Shown one piece after another: positions 34,088-42,839 of a stretch of 64,000 bases of DNA (position 1 is the stretch's first letter; each line of letters begins with the position of its first letter). The DNA is taken from NCBI GenBank assembly GCA_965227535.1, contig OZ245761.1:1116001-1180000 (forward strand). The letters are read 5' to 3'. The position numbers and the translations under genes are program-made. The stretch is from SZUA-430 sp965227535. Its GTDB lineage: Bacteria; Pseudomonadota; Alphaproteobacteria; Micropepsales; Micropepsaceae. The notes below the pieces were generated by a model, which ran no database searches, was not told where the DNA came from, and worked only from the letters and a program-made list of their open reading frames with translations.

Positions 34088-34513
34088 ATGCGCCGCTTCG
34101 TGATCGCCTGCGCCGCGCTCTTGCTGTTTGCCGCATCAGTCAACGCCGCCGACCTCAAAACGGGCCGCGAGCTTGTCGCCGCCTGCACCGCCTACATCGC
34201 CATCGATCAGAGCCAAGACAACAACGCCGCCCGCGCGCCGCATCCGTGCCGCAACTTCTTGCTCGGCTTCTTCCAGTCGCTGGTCGCGCGCGAACGGGCG
34301 CGCACGGACGCAATGGTCAAAGGCCTGCCCTTCACGTCCAAGGAAGCGTGCGTGCGCATGCCCGACTTCCTTTCCTACCGCGACATGGCGACCCGCATCG
34401 TGAACTTCGGCAAGGCGAATCCGTCCGCTCTCGACCTCCCCGCGACGACCCTCGCGCAAAAGACACTGGAGCGCGACTTCCCCTGTCCGCCGCAATCGAC
34501 GGCGCCGCGCTAA
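34088..34513 (+). CDS. Exported protein, Rap1a/Tai-like
   Basis: A 141-residue secreted protein with a signal peptide (VIACAALLLFAASVNA) and a short helical domain with the Cys pattern AACTAYIAI, PCRNFLLGFFQSLV, EACVRMPDF and a C-terminal FPCPPQ. This resembles the Rap1a/Tai domain found in immunity proteins of type VI effectors, but the same fold occurs on housekeeping exported proteins; no T6SS gene is in the window, so a stand-alone role is more likely. GGAAGGA precedes the ATG. Confidence 0.6.
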   Translation: MRRFVIACAALLLFAASVNAADLKTGRELVAACTAYIAIDQSQDNNAARAPHPCRNFLLGFFQSLVARERARTDAMVKGLPFTSKEACVRMPDFLSYRDMATRIVNFGKANPSALDLPATTLAQKTLERDFPCPPQSTAPR

Positions 34514-34537
34514 GGAAAAAATCGGGGGACACGACAC

Positions 34538-36292
34538 ATGCGCCTTCTCACCGCCATCGCAGGACTTGCGCTGATGACCACGACCGCTCTCGCCGACGAC
34601 AAGCCCGCAACCGCGGCCCCCGGCGGCGGCGACCGTTACACCGGCGAGGGCTTCGCGACGCGCGCACCGGTGCTGGGCACGCACGGCATGGCGGCAACGG
34701 CGCAACCTCTGGCGACGCAAATCGCCATCGATGTGCTGAAGAAGGGCGGCAGCGCCATCGACGCCGCCATCGCGGCGAACGCGGCGCTGGGCCTGATGGA
34801 GCCGGTCGGCTGCGGCGTCGGCGGGGACCTCTTCGCCATCGTCTGGGATCCGAAGACGAAGAAGCTCTACGGCTACAACGGCTCCGGCCGCTCGCCGAAA
34901 GGTCGCTCGCTCGAAGACTTGAAGAAGAAACTCGGCGACCGTAAAGCGCTACCCTCGCACGGCTCGCTCACCGTCACCGTGCCGGGCGCCGTCGACGGCT
35001 GGTTCGCGCTGCACGATCGCTTCGGCAAGCTGCCGATGGATCAAGTCCTCGCCCCCGCCACGCAATACGCGCGCGAAGGCTTCCCCGTCTCGCAACTCAT
35101 CGCCTACTACTGGGAACGCAACTTCCGCGCCTTCGATCGCCAAGCCAAAGACATCGAAGAGATCGCCAACGCCAAGGCGACCTACCTCATCAACGGCAGG
35201 CCGCCCGCGCACGGCCAAATCTTCAAGAACCCCGACCTCGCCCGCACATATGACCTGCTCGCGAAAGGTGGCCGCGACGCCTACTACAAGGGCGCCATCG
35301 CCAAAACCATCGACGCCTACTTCAAACGCATCGGCGGCGATCTGCGCTACGAAGACTTCGCGGCGCACCATGGCGATTGGGTCGATCCCGTCGGCGTGAA
35401 TTACCGCGGCTACGACGTCTTCGAACTACCGCCGAACACGCAAGGCGTCGCGGCGCTTCAAATCCTGAAGATGCTGGAATCCTACGACCTCAAGAAGATG
35501 GGCCGCAATTCGCCCGACGCGCTGCACGTGATGGTGGAGGCGAAACGCCTGGCCTTCGAAGACCTGGCGAAGTTCTACGCCGACCCCGCGACTTACAAGA
35601 TGCCGGTCGCGCAGCTAATATCCGGCGACTACGCCGGCAAGCGCCGCGCCCTCATCGACATGAAGCGCGCCAACCCGCAGGTGCCGCCCGGCGACATCAA
35701 GCTCGGTCAAGGCGACACGACCTACCTCACCACCGCCGACAAAGACGGCATGATGGTGTCCCTGATTCAGTCGAACTACCGCGGCATGGGCTCGGGCCTC
35801 GTCGCCGACGGCCTGGGCTTCATGTTCCAAGATCGCGGCGAACTCTTCGCCCTCGAACCCGGCCACGCCAACGTCTACGCCCCGGGCAAGCGTCCGTTCC
35901 AAACCATCATCCCCGCCTTCGTGATGAAGGGCGGCAAGCCCTTCATGTCCTTCGGCCTGATGGGCGGCGACATGCAGCCGCAAGGCCACGTCCAGATCAT
36001 CGTCAACATGATCGACTTCGGCCTCAACGTGCAGGAAGCAGGCGACGCCGCCCGCTGGTACCACGAAGGTTCCGAAGACTGGGCGCGCGCCAACTCCGGC
36101 GACGTCGGCAAGCTGCAGCTGGAAACCGGGATCGGCGAAGAGGTGCGTAACGAACTCAAGCGCCGCGGCCACGACCTGGCCCCCGGCAACGGCAGCTTCG
36201 GCGGTTACCAAGCCATCATGCGCGACCCCGAAACGGGCGTGTACTGGGGCGCAAGCGAAATGCGCAAGGACGGCGCGGCGATCGGGTACTGA
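34538..36292 (+). CDS. ggt: Gamma-glutamyltransferase
   Basis: A 584-residue exported enzyme with signal peptide (LTAIAGLALMTTTALAD). The catalytic Thr394 of the autoprocessing site lies in KLGQGDTTYLTTADKDG, and MGRNSPDALHVMVEAKRLAF is the substrate-binding part of the large subunit. It cleaves and transfers the gamma-glutamyl group of glutathione and related peptides in the periplasm. The TTH of classical Ggt is replaced by TTY, as in several divergent subfamilies; activity is likely but specificity may differ. Single gene. Confidence 0.87.
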   Translation: MRLLTAIAGLALMTTTALADDKPATAAPGGGDRYTGEGFATRAPVLGTHGMAATAQPLATQIAIDVLKKGGSAIDAAIAANAALGLMEPVGCGVGGDLFAIVWDPKTKKLYGYNGSGRSPKGRSLEDLKKKLGDRKALPSHGSLTVTVPGAVDGWFALHDRFGKLPMDQVLAPATQYAREGFPVSQLIAYYWERNFRAFDRQAKDIEEIANAKATYLINGRPPAHGQIFKNPDLARTYDLLAKGGRDAYYKGAIAKTIDAYFKRIGGDLRYEDFAAHHGDWVDPVGVNYRGYDVFELPPNTQGVAALQILKMLESYDLKKMGRNSPDALHVMVEAKRLAFEDLAKFYADPATYKMPVAQLISGDYAGKRRALIDMKRANPQVPPGDIKLGQGDTTYLTTADKDGMMVSLIQSNYRGMGSGLVADGLGFMFQDRGELFALEPGHANVYAPGKRPFQTIIPAFVMKGGKPFMSFGLMGGDMQPQGHVQIIVNMIDFGLNVQEAGDAARWYHEGSEDWARANSGDVGKLQLETGIGEEVRNELKRRGHDLAPGNGSFGGYQAIMRDPETGVYWGASEMRKDGAAIGY

Positions 36293-36418
36293 CGGCCATA
36301 GCGAGTTCTCCACGATAAGGCGCCGCGCGAGCGCATCGTGCGTACGCTACCGTACAGCGCGACCTTGTCGTGAACGGTTAAGGTGCCCGCGCCGTAGGTC
36401 GTGGAACTAAACCAAAGT

Positions 36419-36769
36419 ATGCCGGCGCTCTTGATCGCTGAAGACGAAGCGTTGATCGGCATCATGCTGCGGGATCTGTTCGAGTCGCGCGGCTATCTCT
36501 GCAGGGTCACGGGGACACTAACCGAAACGCAAGAGGCAGTGCGCTCGCAGGTGTTTGACGCGGCCGTTCTGGACGTCAAACTTCGGGGACAGGTTATATT
36601 CCCTATCGCTCAAACCCTTATCGCCAGCGGCGTTCCTTGCGTATTCACCACCTGCCATGCCCGATCGCGTTTGCCGGCTGAGTTCCACAGCGCACTGCTG
36701 TTTGAAAAACCATTCAATAACCATGACCTAATGAGGGCCGTCTCCGACGCCATCGGCGCGAAACGCTGA
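36419..36769 (+). CDS. Single-domain response regulator receiver protein
   Basis: A 116-residue CheY-like protein: acidic pocket AEDEALIGIML, phosphoacceptor Asp in DAAVLDVKLRG, and the conserved FEKPF with its Lys. No output domain. A GTG at 36401 with AGGT upstream is an alternative start that adds six residues. Its partner kinase is not adjacent; the nearest regulator is the Crp-family protein at 36950, so the two may belong to one stress circuit. Confidence 0.82.
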   Translation: MPALLIAEDEALIGIMLRDLFESRGYLCRVTGTLTETQEAVRSQVFDAAVLDVKLRGQVIFPIAQTLIASGVPCVFTTCHARSRLPAEFHSALLFEKPFNNHDLMRAVSDAIGAKR

Positions 36770-36814
36770 GCGTTGCGGCGGGCGCACACCTTGCGCCCAT
36801 GCACAAAAAACTAG

Positions 36815-36831
36815 GTACAAAACCGTACAAA
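36815..36831 (+). promoter_or_regulatory. Tandem GTACAAA repeat upstream of crp-type gene
   Basis: GTACAAA at 36815-36821 and again at 36825-36831, a 10-bp direct repeat in an A/T-rich patch 119 bp before the Crp-family gene. The period of one helix turn suggests a tandem transcription factor site; the factor is unknown. Confidence 0.35.
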
Positions 36832-36949
36832 TCTATTGCTTAGGTGATTGCCGCCATGACGCGTACAGTGCTGCATCGTTCGCCACTGTTACAGGGCGCG
36901 AACGGCTGAGAGACTGCAAAGCGCTCTTGCCCTTACGGGAAAGAGCATA

Positions 36950-37654
36950 ATGCAGACCGCAACAGCCGACTCGGGCAATCGGATTCTATCGCGCCTTTCG
37001 CGTGCCGACCTCGACCTGATCATGCCGCACCTATCGCCCGTCGATTTGCCCCTGCGCAAGTCGCTCGAGGTGCCGAACAAACTCATCGACTACGTCTACT
37101 TCGTCGAACGCGGCTTTGCCTCTGTCGTCGCCACCGGCAGCGACGGCTCCGCGATCGAGGTCGGCCTGATCGGCTGCGAAGGCGTGACCGGCCTTGCCGT
37201 GGTTTTGGGCGCGAACCGCTCGCCGAACGCGACATATATGCAGCTCGCGGGCCGCGGCCTGCGCATCAGCGCTGCCAATCTGCGCAGCGTGACGGAAGAA
37301 AGCCCCAGTTTGCAGAAAATCCTGCTGCAATACGCTTACACATTCATGGTGCAGACGGCGCAAGCCGCGCTCGTCAACGGGCGCAGCAAGGTCGAAGATC
37401 GGCTGGCTCGCTGGCTGCTGATGGCGCACGACCGCGTCGCCAAGAACGAGCTAACGCTCACGCACGAATTTCTTGGCATCATGTTGGGCGTACGTCGATC
37501 AGGCGTCACGGTCGCGTTGGGTGTGCTGGAAAGCAAAGGTGTCATCCGCTCGGTGCGCGGGATCATCACCATCGTCAATCGCAAAGCGCTTGAGAAGTTG
37601 GCGGGTAGCACCTATGGCGTACCTGAGGCCGAGTTTAAACGCCTCTTCGGCTAG
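36950..37654 (+). CDS. Crp/Fnr-family transcription regulator
   Basis: A 234-residue protein: N-terminal cyclic-nucleotide-type beta roll (PLRKSLEVPNKLIDYVYFVE), dimerisation helix (VQTAQAALVNGRSKVEDR) and a C-terminal winged HTH (HEFLGIMLGVRRSGVTVALG). No Fnr cysteines. Widely represented in Hyphomicrobiales as a group often found beside small receiver proteins and DUF883 genes. Ligand and targets unknown. Confidence 0.85.
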   Translation: MQTATADSGNRILSRLSRADLDLIMPHLSPVDLPLRKSLEVPNKLIDYVYFVERGFASVVATGSDGSAIEVGLIGCEGVTGLAVVLGANRSPNATYMQLAGRGLRISAANLRSVTEESPSLQKILLQYAYTFMVQTAQAALVNGRSKVEDRLARWLLMAHDRVAKNELTLTHEFLGIMLGVRRSGVTVALGVLESKGVIRSVRGIITIVNRKALEKLAGSTYGVPEAEFKRLFG

Positions 37655-37717
37655 GCGCCAGTTTGCCGGCGAGCTGAATGTCGGTGACGATCGCGCTGCG
37701 GGCCACATGGATAATGT

Positions 37718-37735
37718 CCGTTGCATGCGCAACGG
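37718..37735. promoter_or_regulatory. Palindrome CCGTTGC-N4-GCAACGG
   Basis: A perfect seven-base inverted repeat around ATGC, 117 bp before the DUF883-like gene and 64 bp after the Crp-family gene. It could be an operator or a hairpin; too short and without T-run to be an intrinsic terminator. Confidence 0.35.
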
Positions 37736-37851
37736 AACGCTAGTTTGCCGGTATTTCGCCCCGTTATGCCCATGAAACGACATCGAAGGAACCCAGCGTC
37801 TCCGACTGCGTTCCCACATCCTCAGTACACATCTTCAAAGGAGACCGCGTC

Positions 37852-38133
37852 ATGGCAACGAAACGGAAAGCGCGCGCAAAGCGCGCGACTGGAACTACGC
37901 TAAACAGCGTCCGCAAGGCCGCTACAAAGACGATGAATCAGGCATCGACCCGCATTCAGCGCAAGGCCAAATCGCTCCGCCGCGATGCCGTCGGCGCCGC
38001 CGACCAAGTCTCCGAATGGGCCGACGACGGCGTTGGCTACGTGGGCAAGACGGTGAAGTCGCATCCGTTTCTGAGCGGCGCTCTCTCGGCTGCGGCGTTG
38101 GCGGCTGTGGGTCTGTTCTTCAGACGTCGCTAA
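37852..38133 (+). CDS. DUF883/ElaB-like small membrane-anchored protein
   Basis: A 93-residue protein: basic N-terminus (TKRKARAKRATGTTLN), a coiled-coil middle (KAATKTMNQASTRIQ, RDAVGAADQVSEWAD) and one C-terminal TM helix (FLSGALSAAALAAVGLFF) ending in Arg-Arg. This is the ElaB/YqjD/DUF883 layout, whose members associate with the inner membrane and with ribosomes under stress. AAAGGAG precedes the ATG. Confidence 0.8.
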   Translation: MATKRKARAKRATGTTLNSVRKAATKTMNQASTRIQRKAKSLRRDAVGAADQVSEWADDGVGYVGKTVKSHPFLSGALSAAALAAVGLFFRRR

Positions 38134-38226
38134 GGCGCTAAAGACTGCGCAAAACGTCGAGTCACGAAGCTGACAATGGCGCGTGTCCATGTAAGGACAC
38201 GCGCAGTCGGTTTAGCGGACGATTCG

Positions 38227-39930
38227 ATGCAGACCCTCGTCACACGGTGGCGTGATCAAGCCAAAACGCTGACGTTCGTCATTGCCGCATTCGCTGCAGT
38301 GGCGACACTTGTACTGACATCTGCACTGAACCCACGCGCGCTAGGCTTCGCACTCGCCGACGACGCACTCTTCGTCCGCCTCGCACAAAGCCTCGTGGAC
38401 GGGAAGTGGCTCGGCGCTTACGACGATTTCACCCTTGTCAAAGGCGCGCTCTATCCGCTCTTTATCGCCATCGTCCACATTGCCGGTGTGCCCCTGCTTA
38501 TCGCGCAGACGGCAATCGCTCTGGTCGTTGCCGCTGTCACCGCACTCTCGTTGCGCCGGCTGGGACTACCCCGAACACTCGCGCTGCTCCTCTTCGTGCT
38601 GCTGGCGTTAAGCCCGATCGCTTGGCATCCCGACCTCGTGCGCGTCACGCGCGAGCCGCTCTACGCCAACCTCGGCCTTGCCGTCTTCGCCCTAGCGGCC
38701 CTCGTATTGCTGAAGAAAGACGCGACGCCGCTATTTCGAACGATCGCACTTGCGGGCCTCGGCATGTCGTTCGCCGCGTATTGGCTGACGCGTGAGGAAA
38801 GCGTGTGGCTCTATCCCTCGCTCGCCGTACTTGTCGTCGTGCCCGCTGCCGGCGCCGCAATCCTTTGGTGGCGCGACGGCCCGCCGCTTCAGCGCCTGCG
38901 CGAAAGCATCATCCCGATCACGCTGCAAGGTGCGGCACTTATCCTGCCGTTCGTGCTTATCGCAGGCGGCATCGCCACGCTGAACCAATCCCACTACGGC
39001 GCCTTCATCACCAACGAAACGCGCGAAGGCGCAATGCCTTCAGCCTACGGCGCACTATTGCGCATTCGCGAGGACGCCCCGGCGCCGCGAATATTCTTCA
39101 CCGTCGACGCTGCAGCCCGTGCGTACGAAGCAAGCCCTGCCGCCCGCGAGTTGCAGCCCTCGCTCGACGGCGAGCGCGGCGACAATTGGCGCAGGATCGG
39201 CTGCGAGTCCCTGGCGCTCACGCCCTGCCCTACGGGCTTCGGCGGCGGCTGGTTCATGTGGGCGTTGCGCGAGGCGACGCGCGAGGCCGGCCACATGCGC
39301 GACGCCGCCGCCTCGCAAGCATTCTTTGAAAAGCTCGCAACCGAAATCAACGCGTCTTGCGACGCCGGCAAGATCCCCTGCGGTCCGGCACGCAGCGGCA
39401 TGACGCCCCCGCTCACGCCGGCACATCTCGCGAGCCTACCCAGCCGCACGTTTGACGCCACGATACTTCTGCTGCGCTTCGGTTTCGGCGACGTCGGCAT
39501 GGCGCCGAGCATGGGCACGCCCGAACAACTCGCCGCTTTCCGCAACGTGACAGGTGCTATAGCGCCGAACGCGGACGAACCACAGTCGCCGCCGCCCGCC
39601 GCCATGAAGCTGCTCGCCCAAATTTATGCGCTGCTGGTGCCTTACGCCTTCGCCCTCGCGATGCTGATGTTCGGCGTCGCGATCGTATTCCATCGCAGCG
39701 TGCCGTTGAACCGCGCGCTCGTCGCCGTAGCGGTCGCCGCCTTCACCGCCGTCGTCTCGCGCGCCGTGTTGATCGCGACCATCGACGTCACGTCGTGGGA
39801 GGCGATCAACGTGCAATACATGTCGCCCGCAGCTCCCTTCGTGCTGATCTTCATCGTCGTCGGAATCTATTTGGGCGCGCGCGTGCCCACATCCATGACG
39901 CCGCTCAAGAAGGCGGCGAACGCCAGCTGA
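38227..39930 (+). CDS. Polytopic membrane protein, likely GT-C glycosyltransferase
   Basis: A 567-residue membrane protein with about 11-12 helices. After TM1 comes an acidic loop (LADDALFVRLAQSL), in the position of the catalytic Asp of GT-C enzymes that use polyprenyl-phosphate sugars. A large loop lies between residues about 280 and 440. GT-C assignment rests on topology and this motif only. The 3' end overlaps the convergent GT2 gene by 64 bases. Start at 38227 chosen because it precedes TM1; the frame is open to 38176. Confidence 0.65.
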   Translation: MQTLVTRWRDQAKTLTFVIAAFAAVATLVLTSALNPRALGFALADDALFVRLAQSLVDGKWLGAYDDFTLVKGALYPLFIAIVHIAGVPLLIAQTAIALVVAAVTALSLRRLGLPRTLALLLFVLLALSPIAWHPDLVRVTREPLYANLGLAVFALAALVLLKKDATPLFRTIALAGLGMSFAAYWLTREESVWLYPSLAVLVVVPAAGAAILWWRDGPPLQRLRESIIPITLQGAALILPFVLIAGGIATLNQSHYGAFITNETREGAMPSAYGALLRIREDAPAPRIFFTVDAAARAYEASPAARELQPSLDGERGDNWRRIGCESLALTPCPTGFGGGWFMWALREATREAGHMRDAAASQAFFEKLATEINASCDAGKIPCGPARSGMTPPLTPAHLASLPSRTFDATILLLRFGFGDVGMAPSMGTPEQLAAFRNVTGAIAPNADEPQSPPPAAMKLLAQIYALLVPYAFALAMLMFGVAIVFHRSVPLNRALVAVAVAAFTAVVSRAVLIATIDVTSWEAINVQYMSPAAPFVLIFIVVGIYLGARVPTSMTPLKKAANAS

Positions 39931-41033
39931 AGCCCCGCCGCAACGGCCGTCGCCGACAACGACAGCGTCCGCAGTTGCGCGTGATAACCGGCTTCGCCGA
40001 AATCCGCCGCCGCCCACACGCCAAAGCAGTAGAGCAAACCGCCGACACCCGCCGCACCGCCGACCAACGCGGCAATCAGCATCCGCTCCATCGTGATGCC
40101 GGACAGCAGCTGCCCATAATTCGCCGACGGTGGCACCAGTCCGCGTTGCGCCGCATACTTTCGCGCGATCACGGCGAACGTGATGCTCTGTAAACCGACC
40201 AGGATGGCGAGGCACGAGACGATAAACGTGTGCAGATCGAACACCACACCCGCGACATTCACCGCGCCGGGCAACAACACCGCCGTCCCGATCATCCCGG
40301 CCAGCAGAATCGCAAGCCCCGGATAGAGAAACAGCCAGCGCGGCGAATAAATCAGTAGAAAGCGCAGATGCCGCCACCCGTCGCGCCAAGGCCGCAAGTG
40401 CGGCGGCCGCGACCGCCCATCCGGCGAGAGCGTCGTCGGCACTTCCTCGATGCGATAACCCGCCAGCGCCGCGCGCACCACCATCTCGCTCGCAAACTCC
40501 ATCCCCGTCGTGCGCAAATCGAGAGCGCGCACGCGGTCGCGATCGAACCCGCGCAAGCCACAATGAAAATCCCCCGCGCGCACGCCGAAGAACAACCGCC
40601 CCAGAAAACTCAAACCTGGATTGCCGAGATAGCGGTGCAGCGCCGGCATGGCGCCAGGCGCGATCCCACCCTTGAAGCGATTGCCCATCACCACATCGGC
40701 GCCCGCACGCAACCGCTCGACGAACGCCGTCAAGGCGGCGAAGTCGTAGGAATCGTCCGCATCGCCCATGATGACGAACCGCCCGCGCGCCGCCGCGATC
40801 CCGCCGATCAACGCCGCGCCGTAGCCGCGCTCAGCCACGTCAACGACGCGCGCGCCATGCGCCTTCGCAATCGCCTGCGATCCGTCGCTGCTGCCGTTGT
40901 CGGCGACCAACACTTCGCCCACGACGCCGCTCGCCTTCAGAAATCCGCGCGCCTTCTCGATGCAGCGCGCGAGCGTCTCCGCCTCATCGAGGCAAGGCAT
41001 CAGGATCGTGAGTTCGACCTCGCCTTCGCTCAC
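39867..41033 (-). CDS. GT2 glycosyltransferase, polyprenyl-phosphate type
   Basis: A 388-residue protein: GT2 domain with ILMPCLDEAET, VADNGSSDGS and the DxD metal site in VIMGDADDSYDF (Asp91-Asp94), followed by several TM helices. This is the layout of DPM1/GtrB-like enzymes that make polyprenyl-phosphate hexose. Starts at GTG 41033 overlapping the stop of the lipoprotein gene. It overlaps the GT-C-like gene tail to tail, which may reflect linked function in decorating an envelope polymer. Confidence 0.85.
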   Translation of the reverse strand: MSEGEVELTILMPCLDEAETLARCIEKARGFLKASGVVGEVLVADNGSSDGSQAIAKAHGARVVDVAERGYGAALIGGIAAARGRFVIMGDADDSYDFAALTAFVERLRAGADVVMGNRFKGGIAPGAMPALHRYLGNPGLSFLGRLFFGVRAGDFHCGLRGFDRDRVRALDLRTTGMEFASEMVVRAALAGYRIEEVPTTLSPDGRSRPPHLRPWRDGWRHLRFLLIYSPRWLFLYPGLAILLAGMIGTAVLLPGAVNVAGVVFDLHTFIVSCLAILVGLQSITFAVIARKYAAQRGLVPPSANYGQLLSGITMERMLIAALVGGAAGVGGLLYCFGVWAAADFGEAGYHAQLRTLSLSATAVAAGLQLAFAAFLSGVMDVGTRAPK

Positions 41034-41632
41034 ACCGCGAACTGCGCCACCGCGACCGCCGCGCCCGCTTCCGGATCGTAAATGTAGAACGTCCCGCTCT
41101 CCGCCCCGCCGCGTTTGATCAACGTCGGCGCGTTCAAACCCCGAAGGCGCTCATACGCAGGCTGCGGCACAAGCGCTTCGAACGCGCCGTAGTTGCCCTT
41201 CGCCGGTGCGCGAGCACCAGCCTTCCAGGCCGGCAAGGTCAGCGAATTCGGCTCACCGATGTCGTAGAGATTTTCGGCGACCCCGCGCGGCGTTCCGCCG
41301 GCCGGCGGAAACATCTCCGCGTTCATCAGCCACTTGCCGCTCGTCATGTCGGCATAGACCAGCCGTCCGCCCGCATCATAAAGCTGTGCGAACATCGCGG
41401 GGTTCGCGCAATCTGGACCCAACGCCTCGACCACCAACCGATCCTTCGCGCCCGCGCCCGTGAACGTCACCACGCGCTCGACCTTGTCTGCACACGGCTG
41501 GGGCCCGCTCGGCGCAGGCGCAACCGCCGCAACCTTTGTCTCGACCGGCGCATCGCACTTCGTCATCTGATCGCAACCGCCAAGCGCCAGCGCGAAAGTC
41601 AAAGCCGCGCACGCAGAAAGCCGACGAACCAT
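41030..41632 (-). CDS. Lipoprotein of unknown function
   Basis: A 200-residue protein with a lipobox (LTFALALGGCDQM) after MVRRLSACAA. The mature part has no repeat or motif I recognise (VVTFTGAGAKDRLVVEALGP, FYIYDPEAGAAVAVAQFAV). The ATG at 41632 follows AAGGGAG; the stop overlaps the GTG of the GT2 gene, so both are co-translated and probably act together in the envelope. Confidence 0.7.
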   Translation of the reverse strand: MVRRLSACAALTFALALGGCDQMTKCDAPVETKVAAVAPAPSGPQPCADKVERVVTFTGAGAKDRLVVEALGPDCANPAMFAQLYDAGGRLVYADMTSGKWLMNAEMFPPAGGTPRGVAENLYDIGEPNSLTLPAWKAGARAPAKGNYGAFEALVPQPAYERLRGLNAPTLIKRGGAESGTFYIYDPEAGAAVAVAQFAV

Positions 41633-41852
41633 GGACCGTCTCCCTTGAAGAACCGGAAACATAACCCACCGGTTGCGGCGTCGGTTAGGCCCCTCGGCCG
41701 GTAATCCACACCGCATGGAACTCTGCGCTGTTAGGGACAATTCTGGCGACAGGGCATGCAACGCGAGCTCGCATGCATAAGCACCCGGAACCTGCTGCCA
41801 GATCGGCACGTTGAAGGGTCACGTGCCGACTTAAGCAAAGGAAGATACGCCC

Positions 41853-42212
41853 ATGCGCATGCTTGTACTCGCCACAGTCACCGCCATCGCGATGGCCGTC
41901 CCCGCCGTCGCCGAACAGCCGGCAGGCTCGCCAACCTTCAGCGCCGCGCCAACGGAACAGTTCCTGCGCGACCTAGACAACCAACAGCTGCGTATGGTCC
42001 GCAACGCCTCGCGCGGCTGCCCGACAAACAACTTTGGCGCAAATTCCATCAAGAGGGAGCGCGACCCCTGCGTCATCTCCTCGACCGACCGCGCCGTAGC
42101 CGCCAGCAACAACCCCGACCTCCAGGCGTTCCACCAGGCCCTTCCGCCCAGCGCCCGCTATGACGAACAGCGGCCTTCGACGGTCTGGCTGGGCTGGGCC
42201 GTTAAGTCCTAA
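41853..42212 (+). CDS. Exported hypothetical protein
   Basis: A 119-residue protein with a signal peptide (MLVLATVTAIAMAVPAVAEQ). Two Cys (GCPTNNFG and RDPCVISS) could form a disulfide. No recognised family. AAAGGAAG precedes the ATG region. It ends before the promoter of the rpsF operon. Confidence 0.6.
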   Translation: MRMLVLATVTAIAMAVPAVAEQPAGSPTFSAAPTEQFLRDLDNQQLRMVRNASRGCPTNNFGANSIKRERDPCVISSTDRAVAASNNPDLQAFHQALPPSARYDEQRPSTVWLGWAVKS

Positions 42213-42240
42213 AGGTCGCAGATCCGGGCGGCCACGGCCC

Positions 42241-42268
42241 TTGAGGTCGCCCGGCAAATCCGTATAGT
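42241..42268 (+). promoter_or_regulatory. Promoter of the rpsF-rpsR-rplI operon
   Basis: TTGAGG (42241-42246), 16 bp, TATAGT (42263-42268). A 150-base leader follows before the rpsF ATG at 42420, containing GGGGTGCCCC (self-complementary) that may fold; leaders of S6 operons are often bound by the S6-S18 complex, but I cannot identify that motif here with confidence. Confidence 0.5.
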
Positions 42269-42419
42269 CCCGGCCTTCTGAAACCGGCCGCGGCCGCGAG
42301 GTGGGGTGCCCCAAAAGCACCCTTGGGACGAGTTCGTCCGACAACCTTGCTGGTCCATCGCCACCGCGCACTGCCAAGGGGGCCGTGCCGATGGCGCCGT
42401 GGCTAAGAGAGAGGCTCCC

Positions 42420-42839
42420 ATGCCGTTTTACGAGCATGTGTTTATCGCGCGCCAAGATGCGGCGCAGGCGCAGGTCGACGAATTGACCACGCAAGTCCAA
42501 ACCATCATCGAACAGGGTGGCGGCAAGGTCACCAAGGTTGAACCCTGGGGTCTGCGTTCGCTGACCTACAAGATCAACAAGAACCGCAAAGGCCACTACG
42601 TCCACATGAACTTCGACTCGCCATGGGCGCCTGTCGGGGAAGTGGAACGTCAGCTGCGCCTGAACGAAGACGTCATCCGCTACCTGACCGTTCGCGTCGA
42701 AGTTCTCGACAACGAACCGTCGGCCGGGATCTTGGCCAAGCAGGCCAAGGAACGCCGCGACGCCAAGTGGGGTCGCCGCGAGGATGAATTCGGCGGCGGC
42801 GGTTTCGAACCGCGTAGCGAAGAAGGAGCAGCGTCATGA
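42420..42839 (+). CDS. rpsF: 30S ribosomal protein S6
   Basis: A 139-residue S6: MPFYEHVFIARQDAAQAQVD, GGKVTKVEPWGLRSLTYKIN, then a longer-than-usual charged C-terminus (KWGRREDEFGGGGFEPRSEE) of about 25 extra residues. AGAGAGAGG precedes the ATG. First gene of the S6-S18-L9 operon; the stop overlaps the S18 start (ATGA). Confidence 0.95.
   Translation: MPFYEHVFIARQDAAQAQVDELTTQVQTIIEQGGGKVTKVEPWGLRSLTYKINKNRKGHYVHMNFDSPWAPVGEVERQLRLNEDVIRYLTVRVEVLDNEPSAGILAKQAKERRDAKWGRREDEFGGGGFEPRSEEGAAS

Noticed and set aside
34088..34513. Type VI secretion immunity gene
   Set aside because: The fold resembles Rap1a/Tai but no effector or T6SS gene is near; a generic exported protein is more likely.
36311..36372. 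Inverted repeat CACGATAAGG / CCTTGTCGTG after the ggt gene
   Set aside because: One mismatch, a loop of over 40 bases and no T-run; not convincing as a terminator or operator.
42269..42419. S6-S18 leader RNA motif before rpsF
   Set aside because: The leader has self-complementary parts, but I could not match the known S6:S18-binding consensus by eye. A covariance model search would decide.
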